DNA from: Varroa destructor
Lineage: Eukaryota; Arthropoda; Arachnida; Mesostigmata; Varroidae
DNA length: 64,000 nucleotides
Direction: 5' to 3'
Assembly: GCF_002443255.2 (NCBI RefSeq)
Contig: NW_019211456.1
Location: forward strand, 33,291,341 to 33,355,340
Shown in pieces: positions 20,801-32,800 of the stretch (position 1 is its first letter; each line of letters opens with the position of its first letter). The notes beneath the pieces are model-generated. The model saw nothing but the letters and a program-made list of their open reading frames with translations. It had not been told where the DNA came from and ran no database searches. The position numbers and the translations under genes are program-made.

Positions 20801-23800
20801 CTGTGTGTTTTTTAAAGAATATCGTGTTATATAGAAATACGCTCTTTTCACGCTATGGCGAAAAGAGCACTGCGCATGCTATCGTATTCTTTGACGCAAA
20901 TATTTCCTAGAAATGATTTTTTAAGTATTTCTATGTATATCGTATTTATTAAATTCATGAAGAAGTGAATAAATAAAATTTAATCATAATCGTGCTTCTA
21001 GATATATCTTAATATGATCCTCCGATACTTACATGTAATAAGTATATATATCTTAATAATAAGAAAAATATCACGGAACAATAGTAAAAAGAGCAATACA
21101 ATTTCTATACAAGGTGTTGTCGAATATCCTTGGAAGTGCTTTGAATCAAACTGCGTGGTTTACGTTAAGCAACCGGAGACGAGTTGTGTCGACGAAGTTC
21201 AATAGCAAACCATGCATATCTTCACAACGAAAAATTGACAACCATGTCACACATGACATACGGCTTGGCCCAATAACAGTACCTCCCGTAGTTATGTAGT
21301 TTGATGTTCTTTCGCGTGTCCGCGGCCATCCATCGATTCTAAGAGCAGACAGAATACGCCATGACTCAATACCAGTCAACAGGCCGATAAAAACCTCCGT
21401 GATGGCTTCCAATATTGTAGGGCTTAGTCACGCTGAGTTGCCAGTGTGACTGCTTTGCTTGGAAAGAAAAACGAAAGCCTTTGCTATAACCGTGGCTGCA
21501 GCCCATCGTGGCCTAAGTGCAGAGGCGGTTCTCGCAAGGCCAGTCAATAAAGGACAGTGGTGAAACGTGACGAACTGACCTCACTTCGACGATATTGAGA
21601 TAAGCAAACACTGCTAGGTGGCTCAGCGTCTCTTGACGATGCATCTGAAATGGGTTGTTGATGGAATTGAGCAACGAAGCGAAGGCATTCAACTGCCGGC
21701 CTGTAACTAGTGTGCCGCAGTCGACCGACCCATTCTGCTGTCTACAGCTCTTTGGCATTGCGGCAAGCCACAAGTGGATTGGCGGTATTATTGGTAAGAA
21801 TTGTAGAAATAACGGTAAGAAAATGACTCTGTCTCCAGCGTGAGCGATTAAATTATGTCTCTCAACTAACTAAATAAAACTGTAGCCAACAATTTAATAA
21901 GCATTCATGCATACATGTGTTTCAAATCTATGCAGATAGATATTATGTGATAACTCTAGAGGGCATTGTCATATATGGAAGTAAGTGAGGCGGTTCTAGA
22001 TTAACGTGTACGACTACGTTACACTTAGCCAAAAGATAGATAAAATGTAGCAGAGAGTCGGAATCTAACATTTGTCGTTTCAGTGTTTTTTTTTTTGTTT
22101 TGGCCCGGATTTTAACAAGGGGAGTATGGAGTTACGATGCGTAATACGACATTAATTATTAACACAATAATAATTATTGTCTTACTCTGTTCTACAGCAG
22201 TGGCCATCCTTAACCATAAGAATTCACGATTAATCTAAGACTGATCTATTATATATCAGCGTCGCTTGACAAAAAACAATCAATTTTTCGGTAAAAAAAA
22301 CTCTAAACTTAATTATTTATAACGAATAATTATAATAATAACATATTCTGCCAAAATACAAACTAGACATCGCTCTGTTACTCTCATGTAGGCATCTAGC
22401 ATGTTCAAATTTCATTATGGGATATATTGGAGAGAAACAAACAGTTTTGTCTATCCATCATTTTGAGTAAAGCAGCAGTTGTTAAAGGTTTTACATTTTT
22501 TCTTTTTGATGAACTCAAATCAGTCAATAAAAGACTATAACATACACATACACCCTTACATAAAGTTTCTGTGGAGACGCCTGCCTATAAATGTGCAATA
22601 GAATATGAACCCACAAGTTAGTTCAGACACGCATGAACGCATATTACCAATTTCGTGATGCGATATATGCCAAGGCTTAAAACAAATGTGTGTTCTGTTT
22701 ATTTAAATATTTAAATTTAAGATTTAAATATTATAAATTTAATGAACATTTAATAAAAGTCAGATGACTACTTTTAAAGAGCTAAGGTTGGCTATTTGGG
22801 ATCATATTCCTTGTATCAGTTCCTTTTTTGAGAATTATTTAGTAGATGTATTACATTGAGAGTACTTGCATCATGCACCTGTAGTAGATATTATGTTAAA
22901 GTCAAGTACAAAACACCTACAATAGCTATTAGTACATGTTATCCGTGAAGTACCGAAGTAAACTGCCGAACAAAAACTAAGACTAACTTGAAACATCGCT
23001 GAGAAACCACTCAGCAGTCCAAATCTAATGCATGAATCAACAGTTTTCGATTAATGATCTGTGTACTAAACTAGCTGCTCAATGGCTTTTATCAAGCGAA
23101 GGGCAAACCGAAAAAACAGGGTCTTGAGGTGTTGCATTTGCCACTTTTCGATGACGCACAGTAACAGTCATCTTATGTTCTCAGTAGACCAGAACTGCGT
23201 ATATAAAAACGTATGCCATTCCGTTGACCCCAAGCGTCGTCTGAGCCAAAGCAGACAAAGCCCTCTAGGCAAAATAATATAGTGATGTGATCGTTCTTTT
23301 TCTGTCTATATAAAACAGTTTACTTTTAGAAGGGGCATTCACTCAGGAGATACAGATGGGCACTAGCCTCGAAAACTAAGCTATATTATTATCCAGGTAC
23401 TGTATGAGCAGCACTGCCTTTCGTGCTCACAGCTGACTTCTGGCCTGTTATTTACTACCCACTGGCGAATGGAGGTAAGCTCACATGAACTGACAAGAGT
23501 TTCGGATATATGGCCTTCGTGAGTCGGTCATAGCTTATTTGACCACAAAGTTCAACCAAGTAGGAGACACTCGTGGCACCCGGAAGGCACTGGAAAGTCA
23601 TACAGAGCCACTTTGCGACCCAACGAAACACGAAGAGACTTGCTCACGGAATAGGGTGCTTTTTCAGTATGGGAAGATTAAGGTACGTTGACATATTGGT
23701 TAATCTATAGAATCATAAGATTGCAGTTCAGCTACTTATATTTGTGAACAACCATGTCCCACATCAGATCTAGAAGCAGGCCAAATTCCTGCAATGACCA

Positions 23801-26800
23801 TTGGAATTTTCTCTATGCATTTTACGTTTAACTTCGGATGAATCCTATTATTTTAGTTGTCAAAAGACTAAAAGCATCGTATAACGTTTCATCTTCCTCG
23901 TTGTGTACAATTCCAGCATTGAATAAGAGCAGACAAGGCGCAAAATAAAAGATGTGCCATAAGAAATTCAGCCATCTTTCACGTTAACATGATAATCACA
24001 AGGCCTTTGTGCTTGTTTGAAAACTATGTATAGTCAAAAAGAAAACGATCGCCAATTTTTTGCATAGCGAAAAGTAACATTATCAATCAACTAGTTGCAA
24101 GTTATAAGCAGTATTGAACGCTATTCAACGCTATACTTCGTGTAACGTACTCCAACCAGCAGTCAATGGCTTTGTACAGCCATCGTCCGATCGCATAATA
24201 CCGTCATCTCGTCAAACAACTACATCTCTCTCCTTCCATTATTAATACAATGCTGAAGTTACTCTGAAATACCTAGCCATTTTTCAGTTCTAGGTAAAAG
24301 GTCGTAGCAGCCCTCTTTGGAAGACCAAGCGCATATCATCAGAAAATGCTAACGTTCAGTAGACTAGCCTAATCATTAAACTTGAACAATTATAGCCGCA
24401 GTTGAAAGATAGACAATCTTTTAATTGATCAGCGGAACAGCCTCAGCAAAGAAATTGTAGTGATGTTACTCTTACATTGGACATTCCTACGCGAATGTCG
24501 GACACGTTATTTGTACGTTAACTTCGTCGGCCATGATTTTTACTTGCGCAGGTTTTTAAAATGTGCCTTCAAGCCTATTAGACTAGCTTTTGATTTTATT
24601 CCTATAATTAAACTATTTTGCATCATTGCGTCTATAATTAGACATAATCATCAAAGGATAGGTTGCTTTTGAAGCTTGCCTTTTTGTTCACCCCACAAAA
24701 ACATCAGCCGAAAGACTTTGGTCTCATGATTTAGTAAAATTATTCATTTACTAAGCTTGCACGACGTCTAATTGATATTAACCAGTCTTCTGAAAGCATA
24801 GTCAATTGAACTTTCAGGTGTACCGACAACGAGTTTACCCCACACTTGATACATAAGGTAGTTGTTATTTTCAATTTAAAAGACGTCTTGCGCGCAAAGC
24901 CTATGAGCTTTTGCTTGCTGTTTATGTAAATTCATGCGCAGCGATTTAGTAAGTTATTTAGGTAAATATTAGACCCTTTAAAAAATTTTCAATGTATTTT
25001 TTCAAAATCAACAATACACTACTATTTTTGACCAATGTATATACTTGCACTATCATAGACTGCGTTCAAAAGCAGGTCATTCACTGGACTATTCTAAAAT
25101 ATTAGGCAAAAATCTTCGATTAATTAACCAAAGGTAACAGTATGCATTGCTTTAGAGTTTATCACATTCATTTTGAAAACATTCTGCAAATTTAAAATCT
25201 AATTAGAGCGAAGTCACTTTTGGTCTCTCATTTTTGGTAACGCGATTTTTGCAAAATTCGACTTTATTAAGAATATTTTCTGATCCATTCGCTTTAAACA
25301 TGTTTTGTTCTCTTGTTTTATTGCTATAAATATTGTAGGAGCCGGCTCAAGCATATTTGCTTCGTGAAACGGACAAAAGCAGAACGATCATGTAGAAACT
25401 ATTAGTAGTAAGAGTACATAAAAAAAAAAACTAGGAAAACTTAGATTTCCAATAGAGAAAAAAAGGCGGTAGAACATTGCACCGTCTTCAGGACGATGCT
25501 TGCTCGGGACTAACGTGAACTTTTCCAAAGTTTCCAAACAACCGAACATATATTTATGGTCTGTAAAGAATCAAGAACAGATACACCTACGTGACGCTAT
25601 CATCAACTACAAAAAAATAGTTTGCCTTTTTTCTAAACGCGCTTCAGAGTGCTTAAAAGTCGAGGCTATTTGTATTTGGAATCATAAGTTCTATCTCATA
25701 TGGGTAAAATATAAAGCTAAGGCTTAAACTATGAGGGAAATAAAGTAGAAAAAAAAATAGCACACAAATTAGATAGGCTCAAAGAATACCATTCTAGTTC
25801 ATTCCTCCACTCTAAAGTATATTCAACTCTTAAAGTAAATAGTATATCTTAGAATTTCTTAAGTACGGACTAGATTCACGCTTACGTCAACAAATCGTGT
25901 TTACTCGTAGACCAATAGGGTTCGGTAAATGTTTTTATTATTAGAGGCAAATATATAATTGGCCACGAAATAGTCAGACATCGTCATTTAACGTCATCGG
26001 CAATCATTTAACGAAATATTTTACAATAGAGGGTAAATAATGGCAGCGAACTTTCGAAGCAGCAAATAGAAGATTGCTTCAAGTAAGCACGTTTCTATAC
26101 CCTGACTTTTTCTGTGAAAGCATACTAAAGGTTCACTTGATTGCGATGCCGTCCTGGTAAGATGCAATATTCAGATTGGGTCGAAACCATCCGTGGCAAT
26201 CTCTAACATATGATATGTGGCGCTGCAGGCCAACGACACTCACAATGTCTTGACAATCATATCGTAGCTGAGAGAAAGCATTCGTTAGGGCACATTCTGC
26301 AAATCTTTTTTTTCTCACATAGACGCAGGGCGGCGTAGAGAAGGACGAATTAAAGCTGCCGGGACCCACGCGATTATTCTATTCGTTAGATATATCAGTG
26401 TGTCAATGCCTAAAAACACGCACGGCATTAACTAATTTGGAAACTGGTACTACCAATCAGAAATCGATAACCTCTTCGTAGCAATAGCCACCAATGGCTA
26501 TCATTTATATGCTTCGTCAAGCATAAAAACATTATTTTCGTATTAAGGTTGTATAATATGCGAACAAACCATCAACAAATCCCATATACAATACTTGGCA
26601 TTGTTTCATGACGGCAAGTGTCTGGTTTACCTGAAATACGTCTTACGAAATAACTTAAGAGATTAGCAAAAAACATATACATTGTTTATTTCAAGATATG
26701 CGCAATACTTTTGTCTCATTTAGTATCTTTCTTTAATATCTCGATAACGATTCTACCCTAGACTAAGAGAGACATTGAAGATGAGATTAATATTTAAGGG

Positions 26801-27535
26801 TATTTTCGGTGCCTGCTAATATCCTTAAGGGAACGCCTCCTTATGCCTCAAAAGATATTCTGCGTTTAACAAAAGGAAATAAAATGCCAACTAAAAATGT
26901 CTACTGTATTTTTACAGTCGAGGCCCGGAAGTGGTGTTACTATGTAACCCAGTTTAGCCATAAAAAGCTTGTTTTAACAAGCAAAATTACCTGCCCATGG
27001 TTCACAACTCTGGAAACCTTTTTTATTTTTTAACAATATGTAGTTCACGCCTGTGCCATTCTTAATATCCTTCTTATTCTATTTTATATTGGACAAAAAA
27101 TTGGTCAAATCTTTCATGAGGAGGTACTTTTGGTCATTTGCAAGATCACTATCTAGAATGTAGAGAAGAGGGTACAAAAAGGAATAGGTACGTTTTTTAA
27201 CTAGAACGCATGGGTACAACCGGCAACACTTACATGCGGACAAGACAATACATAAGTGGTTCAATTAAAAAAAAAGTGTTGTTATATGTTTTTTACACAA
27301 CCGTTTTTTAAATTCAGAAATAGCTAACACAGAATAATTTTCTAATTAAACCATTGCGATTGTACCATAAATCTGTCCTAAATGTATTGTAAAGAGTAAC
27401 ACACCACAAAAAGCTTTTTATCAATATATTACATTACACCTTACCAATATTAACAGAGAAAGGTTGTCCAGCCTCAACGCACCCGGCAAATAAAGTCACT
27501 ACGAGGAACAGAATTATTGACCTTATGCTGAGCAT
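8883..27535 (-). CDS. Kainate-type ionotropic glutamate receptor subunit (15 exons, 916 aa, complete)
   Basis: Ligand-gated cation channel subunit of the plasma membrane. Exons in transcript order: 27535-27445, 18169-18011, 16264-15995, 15692-15469, 14911-14753, 14482-14327, 13786-13682, 13462-13346, 12774-12571, 12329-12137, 11881-11704, 11190-10992, 10582-10382, 9647-9372, 9101-8883. All junctions keep phase and the sum is 2751 nt. Order: signal peptide ([18 protein letters not shown]), amino-terminal domain with [23 protein letters not shown] and [10 protein letters not shown]1 from about residue 428, M1, pore loop [13 protein letters not shown] (Gln at the Q/R position), M3, S2, M4 (about 811-833). 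Glutamate-binding residues are kept: Arg in [13 protein letters not shown] and Glu in FMEATTIEY. Length is normal for kainate receptors (about 900 aa). M3 reads [11 protein letters not shown] instead of SYTANLAAFLT. Intron 1 is 9.3 kb and full of transposon remains. The weakest joins are the GTTGTG donor after 10992 and the poor acceptor before 13462. Confidence 0.92.
9372..12774 (-). other. Ligand-binding domain and channel of the glutamate receptor
   Basis: S1 (12774-12137) carries [31 protein letters not shown] and the Arg of LSITAER. M1 is [14 protein letters not shown] plus LYYLIASI. The pore loop [19 protein letters not shown] has an unedited Gln codon at the Q/R position. M3 is [21 protein letters not shown]2 contains [24 protein letters not shown] and GGLLDSKGYGIATP. 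M4 is [18 protein letters not shown]. Confidence 0.9.
13346..18169 (-). other. Amino-terminal (LIVBP-like) domain exons of the glutamate receptor
   Basis: Exons 2-8 encode the bilobed amino-terminal domain that drives subunit assembly. Landmarks along the protein are [20 protein letters not shown], the [20 protein letters not shown] strand, [20 protein letters not shown] followed by [12 protein letters not shown], then [36 protein letters not shown] and [10 protein letters not shown]. Each matches the corresponding kainate receptor block. The 14911-14753 exon lies in a frame that shows no long open frame by itself and was found from the DLHTLDL motif. Confidence 0.88.
18440..19231 (-). mobile_element. 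Decayed mariner (Tc1/mariner) transposase remnant
   Basis: Minus-strand fragments in shifting frames match a mariner transposase. In order: an HTH-type N-terminus ending [34 protein letters not shown]; then [15 protein letters not shown], matching the family's HDNARPH motif; then a degenerate PYSPDLAPSD-like block ([17 protein letters not shown]); and a terminal [17 protein letters not shown]. Stops and frameshifts break it, and the block around the second catalytic Asp is shortened. I could not find clear terminal inverted repeats. It sits in intron 1 of the receptor gene and is certainly inactive. Confidence 0.85.
19675..20451 (-). mobile_element. Decayed non-LTR retrotransposon (LINE) reverse transcriptase fragment
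   Basis: Minus-strand text gives the C-terminal part of a LINE reverse transcriptase. In order: [17 protein letters not shown] (motif with the first catalytic Asp), [23 protein letters not shown], then FYANDLRTY where the active-site YADD should be, then [20 protein letters not shown] and, after a frameshift near 19860-19880, [20 protein letters not shown] and DSFRQLPGV. The first Asp of YADD is Asn here and at least one stop and one frameshift interrupt it, so it is a dead copy. The 5' part and ends are not identified. Confidence 0.85.
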
Positions 27536-29841
27536 ACTGATATCATCCGTTATCAACATCGATTACCGCCAAATATGTGCCAGCTGTACACATTGGCCTC
27601 CAAAATGATAGTTAACTGTAGAACAAGGAGACGTCCTATAAACACCTATAAACACTGGATCCTTTCTGCCATTTTTCACTGTTACGAAGAGATCAATCAC
27701 TGGTAACGATTATAGAGGTTCCATATTGCGCGGGGCAAACCAGCATCATAAAAATACAACAACAACACTGGACTTAATACGAAACTTTAATACGACTTTA
27801 ATACGAAAGTTTTTATTCGTATTGATCGGACACAGTTTATCTTATGTAAGCTATTAACTAGTGGAACAACCTTTTCTTGCAATGAAGCACTGACGAAATT
27901 CGTTATGTGATGACGACTGTGGATTGCAGGACTGCTTTGATACGCTTGTATCAATAGACTTATTAAGCTACTTTTTTAGAACCAGCATGATGTTTCCGCT
28001 GAAACTTATCTCCGAAAATCTTCCGTTTTAAGACAATTGTCTGCAAAAAGGTCTAAAAACACTTCAATATAGCCCAGTTGAACTTGAGAGCTAGTGGAAA
28101 ATTTCTAAATTAATGTTATTCACGGGCATCAGTTCCGGACGAATATAAGGTAAAGTATTGACACCCTGTAAGCCGGAGATTTTTCGTTGGCTCGGTGCGC
28201 ACAAGGACAAAGTTCTTGATGTTGACAGTTGATTATTACCCGCGCTTTCTCCGTTTGCGATGCGCGTTTGGTCCGCTTATCGCAGTCGTGGATATGGTTC
28301 ACTGGCTGAGTTAGGGCTATAACGCTGTAGTATTAGACAGCGACGGCTTTTGACGAGCAGAACCACCAGACTGTCTGTGAACCATATAGCGGGCTTGGCA
28401 AAGCTGGCCAGTTATTATGAACATCATATCTATCTACAAGTCTGAGGGGATTGAATGCAGCAGATCTGACGGAAAGCAGAGAGGGACGCAGAGGCAGAGG
28501 TTGCGGGTGGTCAAGTAGAAGAAGCCGATGCTGCTACTGATGATTACACTAAAAAGATGGCAAGAGTGTTCTTACGAAAGAATACACTGAAAAACTGTAT
28601 TAATCGGGTTGGTCAAATCAATCAAAAGATATTTCATATGGCTGGTCAAATAGGAAATACGCTAGGTATATCTTGGGGCCACTGGTTTAAATTAAAAACT
28701 TATATGTACTTACACTTTTGAAAAATTTGCTTTGGTATGACTGCATTATTTAATATAAGGTTAATTGCATGTGGGTTTGTGGCACAAGGTATGTACCGAT
28801 TGAAACATTCCAGGTTTGAACCTGACGGACTCGTATTATGTGTTTCTCGTATTATTCAGGGAGCTAAAAACACCTGAATATTAACTACTCTGCTTTATTT
28901 ACTAAACCATGTACATATATGCATATTGGCATGCAAAAACCAGCACTCCATGGACTTGCCATTCCGATACTCTCTTTTAACTTGGCTCTATTGAATCCAA
29001 TATTAAGCACTTAACCGTAATAGTGTAAGATACTACAGGAAATTTAGTACCCTGATCCTCCATAACTTGCTGAACTTATAATCTAAATATAATGAATACA
29101 AATTGAAATCAATCTAAAATTCGAATTATATATAAACGCAATTTCAACTTTAACTCTCTGTAATACTACTCTGGCTGTAATACCAAGTTCAAAAAGTAAA
29201 GAAGCAAGATCTTTTATTTATGGCCTTGTGATAATATTATCGATGTGTTGGCTGCATTGCTACATGCCTTAGATTGAAACTTTTGAACGACATTAATATA
29301 TAAATGCATTTAAAGTACATCTAACGTAATGTATGTGTAATTTTTCAGTAATGTCCCGTACTTTTTTTTCATTTGCGTACATGATCCAAATGAACAGCAT
29401 GTGTAATTTCGGGTCCGTTTTTTCAACCTGTCTTTACATCTAGCGAGCATTCAGATATATTTAAAATTATAGACTCTTTACATTTGTGTAATGCGCTAAT
29501 ATATAGAAGCATTTCAAATAATTTGTACATGGAATATTATCGGTGCAAATGTAGAAGCCCTACGATTTCGAAATCTAATTGGAAAAATATATGCCACCTT
29601 TATAAGTGTTCATAATATTTTAAATTTTTTGTCGCCAAAGCACGAAATCGTAAAATTTTCTAGCAAACTATGTCGAATTACGATGTTCTAAATAGATCCA
29701 CTATATAATATAAAGAACACAATAAATTAATAGGTCGACATAACAATGTACATAATTTATTATTATTTTTCCGTAACTTGCTTCTTTTTTTTTACTTGCG
29801 TTCAAGTTATTCTTCAGCCATTCCCCAGATAGACTGAACTG
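27536..29841. other. Region between UPF3 3' end and glutamate receptor start; possible receptor promoter
   Basis: Mostly AT-rich. A clearly more GC-rich block at about 28150-28530 lies 0.6-1.0 kb upstream of the receptor start codon (minus strand) and could hold its promoter or 5' UTR; this rests on composition only. A minus-strand AATAAA (plus 29756-29761) lies about 81 bases past the UPF3 stop. No other gene seen. Confidence 0.45.
29756..29761 (-). promoter_or_regulatory. UPF3 polyadenylation signal
   Basis: AATAAA on the minus strand, 81 bases downstream of the UPF3 stop codon at 29842, followed by AT-rich sequence. Position and hexamer are typical. Confidence 0.6.
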
Positions 29842-32800
29842 CTATTGTGCAGGGTCAGGAGATGATGATTTTCCTTCTCGGTCAGGTTCACTTTTTTTTC
29901 TTCCACTTCCAGGTTTATAAATTTCCAGTGACGGACGAAACTAGAATAAAAAAAATTATGATACTATCGTGAGCATGTACCTCATATAATTTTCCTTTTG
30001 ATTGCAACAAAACTACTAGATAAATTTCCTTGACGTTTTCGGTTATTTTCACCGTTTGAACAAATCCTCGAAATTACCAAATACAAAGTTTCAGGATCAG
30101 ATTTATTCCCACTAACTGGTCTAGTCGGAGTGACTCTTGCTAAACTTATCTGGGGTTTTCTAATAGACCTATAAAAGGGCATGGTAACCACATGTTTATG
30201 CTGAAATTTTAATTATAAAATTGGTCGCATGTTTTCGTTTATCGTAGCAAGACACTCGAAGAGATGCACATTAGTCACTCAACCATGTCGTATCTAGAAA
30301 CAGCATTCAATAACTACTTTATATATTATAAATGCCGACTAATGAAAGTGACTAACATTTTTACAACTAAATCTCTTACCTTATTCCGTATCTTCTTAAC
30401 ACCAACCGCAGCATCGTCTTTTTGCGATGGCCGCGGAATCGGCCTCAGCTCATGTTGTTCACGACTATGGCACGACGCACGTGTTTCCCCGGGACTCTCG
30501 TCGAAATCACCCGGTCTTCTTGTGGAATTCTCTTCTCCCGTTACATCATCTCCATCTCCACTCAACAACTTCGATTTTCCTAAAGGCACTGGCCGAGTAT
30601 CCGAGTAACGTTTCGAGACTTTTCTACGAATGGGGGATATAAATATTTTACAAAAAGGACAATAAAATGTTATTAGTTATGTACGGCGTAGATAATGCTA
30701 CGTTCCTGGAACATATTTAACTAACAAACATGCAAACTAATAAATCCATTGCATTGAGCCGCCATAAACGTAGAAAACAGATATTTTACCTCAAGTACTG
30801 TCTCAGTTTAAAAAATTCATAGTGTTCTATTTTACTTACGGCTGATCCTTTTTAGTAGCCGCAGTCGATGCTCTGTCTTCCCTTCGATCACCCCCGCTTC
30901 GTCCGCCGCTTATTTTCGGTGGCCTAGCCTTTGCACCACCTCCAGCTCCTCCGTCACGATATTCCCCATCTTTATCGTTGTTATCTTTCTTCCGATTATT
31001 TTCTCGTCGTTCTCTCTGATTACCCTTTTTATGATTGTCGCCTTTCTCGTTTCGTCTATCAGAACGTTCATTTCGATCAGCTCGTTCTCGTCGATCCGAA
31101 CGTTCTTCACGATCTCGCTGGTCGCCTCCACGTGTCGCTCCACTGATCGCTCGATCCTCCTTGTCAACGGCTGATGTTCCCGCCGAATCACGATGATTGT
31201 CTCTATCTATCCGATCTCGATCTTCTCCCCGTGTCCTTCTATCTTCTTTGTGGTCGCCTGGCCTATCGTCTTTATCGACATGTTTTCGACTTTCGATTCC
31301 CTCGACTTTGTCATCACTTGGCCATCGTTCTTCATCCCTTTGTGACAGATCCCTTCGATCGTCTTTATCATTCCCTCGATTTCTCCTGTTTTCGCCGCGA
31401 TTGTTGGTGTCATTTCCGTTACCTCCTTTCCCCCGATCTCTAGTCCTATCCCTGTCTCGACCCTTTTTCTCTCGTCTTGGAGGCTTTGGCTCGTCTGCAT
31501 AGTGATCTCCTTCGCCGTCGTGAGCCCTACGAAAAAAATGGATAGACAAGTTGGAGTAGGATTATTCTTTAAAACACCTAAGGAAATGGTAAACAATTCG
31601 ATAGCGAGTGCTTTCGGTCCGCAAAATTATTATATGGAAGTTATTAATTATAAAAGAGTTAAAAATATTATATATCGCAAAGGTGTATCTAAGAGCAAAC
31701 GTAAAATAAGGGACGGACCCATATACCTTGCAAACCAAATAGCAATTCAACAAAGAAAAAAAATACATGTCTCATATTAATCAGTTCAGCTTTTGTTACT
31801 TAGTGCATCCCATTTTTTCTCGATAGAGTGAAAAGAAAAATACTTAATTTAGTAAGGTGAAACTGTTTTTTTTCCGGCTTAATTTATTCGTCTTTTCAGA
31901 CTGCTACCTGATATATCGAAAGTCTCAGCTGTATTTACCTAGCATTTCTTCTTTGATTACATGATTTCGGTTCGCGAGGATCATTGTAGTATTTGGCGTG
32001 TCGGTCGACGCCTTCACCATGATCTCTGTAAAGCTCAGATTTGTCACGGGGCCCACTTTGGCGCCCACCAACTGGCGAAGGACCGCTAACTTCATCATCA
32101 TCATTGACTCCCCTAAAAACGATTAGTTTAAGTATTTTTTTAAAACAAGTTGCTAAAACGGTTAAAACAAAAAATGTAGACAAAGATAATGAGAGGGTCA
32201 ACCCAACACATGTTAAATATAACTAAAGTGTAGTAAAAGCAGGCTGCCCAAGTTACACGTTTCTTATATTTGTCTAAATCCAGTTATTTCTTATTTGATT
32301 TCAAATATACGTGCATTTTCCATACACCGTGACCCAGTTGTTCTATTACGATCTACCGAAGCGACGCACGACTTACCTGTTCTTGTTAGTGTCGGACTGG
32401 TGGTAACCCGCATTGTTCTGGTTAGTCTTGGTGTTTTGACCTTTCTTATTTTCTTTATTGCCACGACGATTTCTTTCTCTCCTTCCAGTTTTCTCTCTGA
32501 TTCCTTCTCCAGACCTTTCCGCTCCCCGGTCACCACCCCCTCCACCTGTCGCTTTATCTCTATGAATACCCCTGTCACGATCAGCTCCTCTTCCGTTTGA
32601 GTGGGGATCTTCAATACGCTGCCGGATATCCATTCTGTGGAAATCATCTTCAACTGACATCGCATCCTCATCCGATTCCTCACGTATTGTGCTCTCTCGC
32701 GCCATCTGTTCCGATAAAAAACAGAGATAATTGTAATATTATAAGTGGACTCATAAAGGCGACAATGCTTCAACCACTCATTTTTTGCTTAGTCTATTGT

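Larger units (their letters stand above)
18170..27444 (-). other. Intron 1 of the glutamate receptor (about 9.3 kb)
   Basis: Donor GTAAGG at 27444 and acceptor TCTAG before 18169 join NI/G to GIF in phase. Between them lie the mariner and LINE remnants annotated separately. A less AT-rich block (about 21090-21840) has broken frames on both strands that I cannot assign. A 78-codon minus-strand frame at 26133-26369 has no recognised domain. The rest is AT-rich filler. Confidence 0.75.

Noticed and set aside
31174..31502. Plus-strand frames rich in Ser/Phe/Leu
   Set aside because: Antisense shadows of the UPF3 RD/RE-rich exon.
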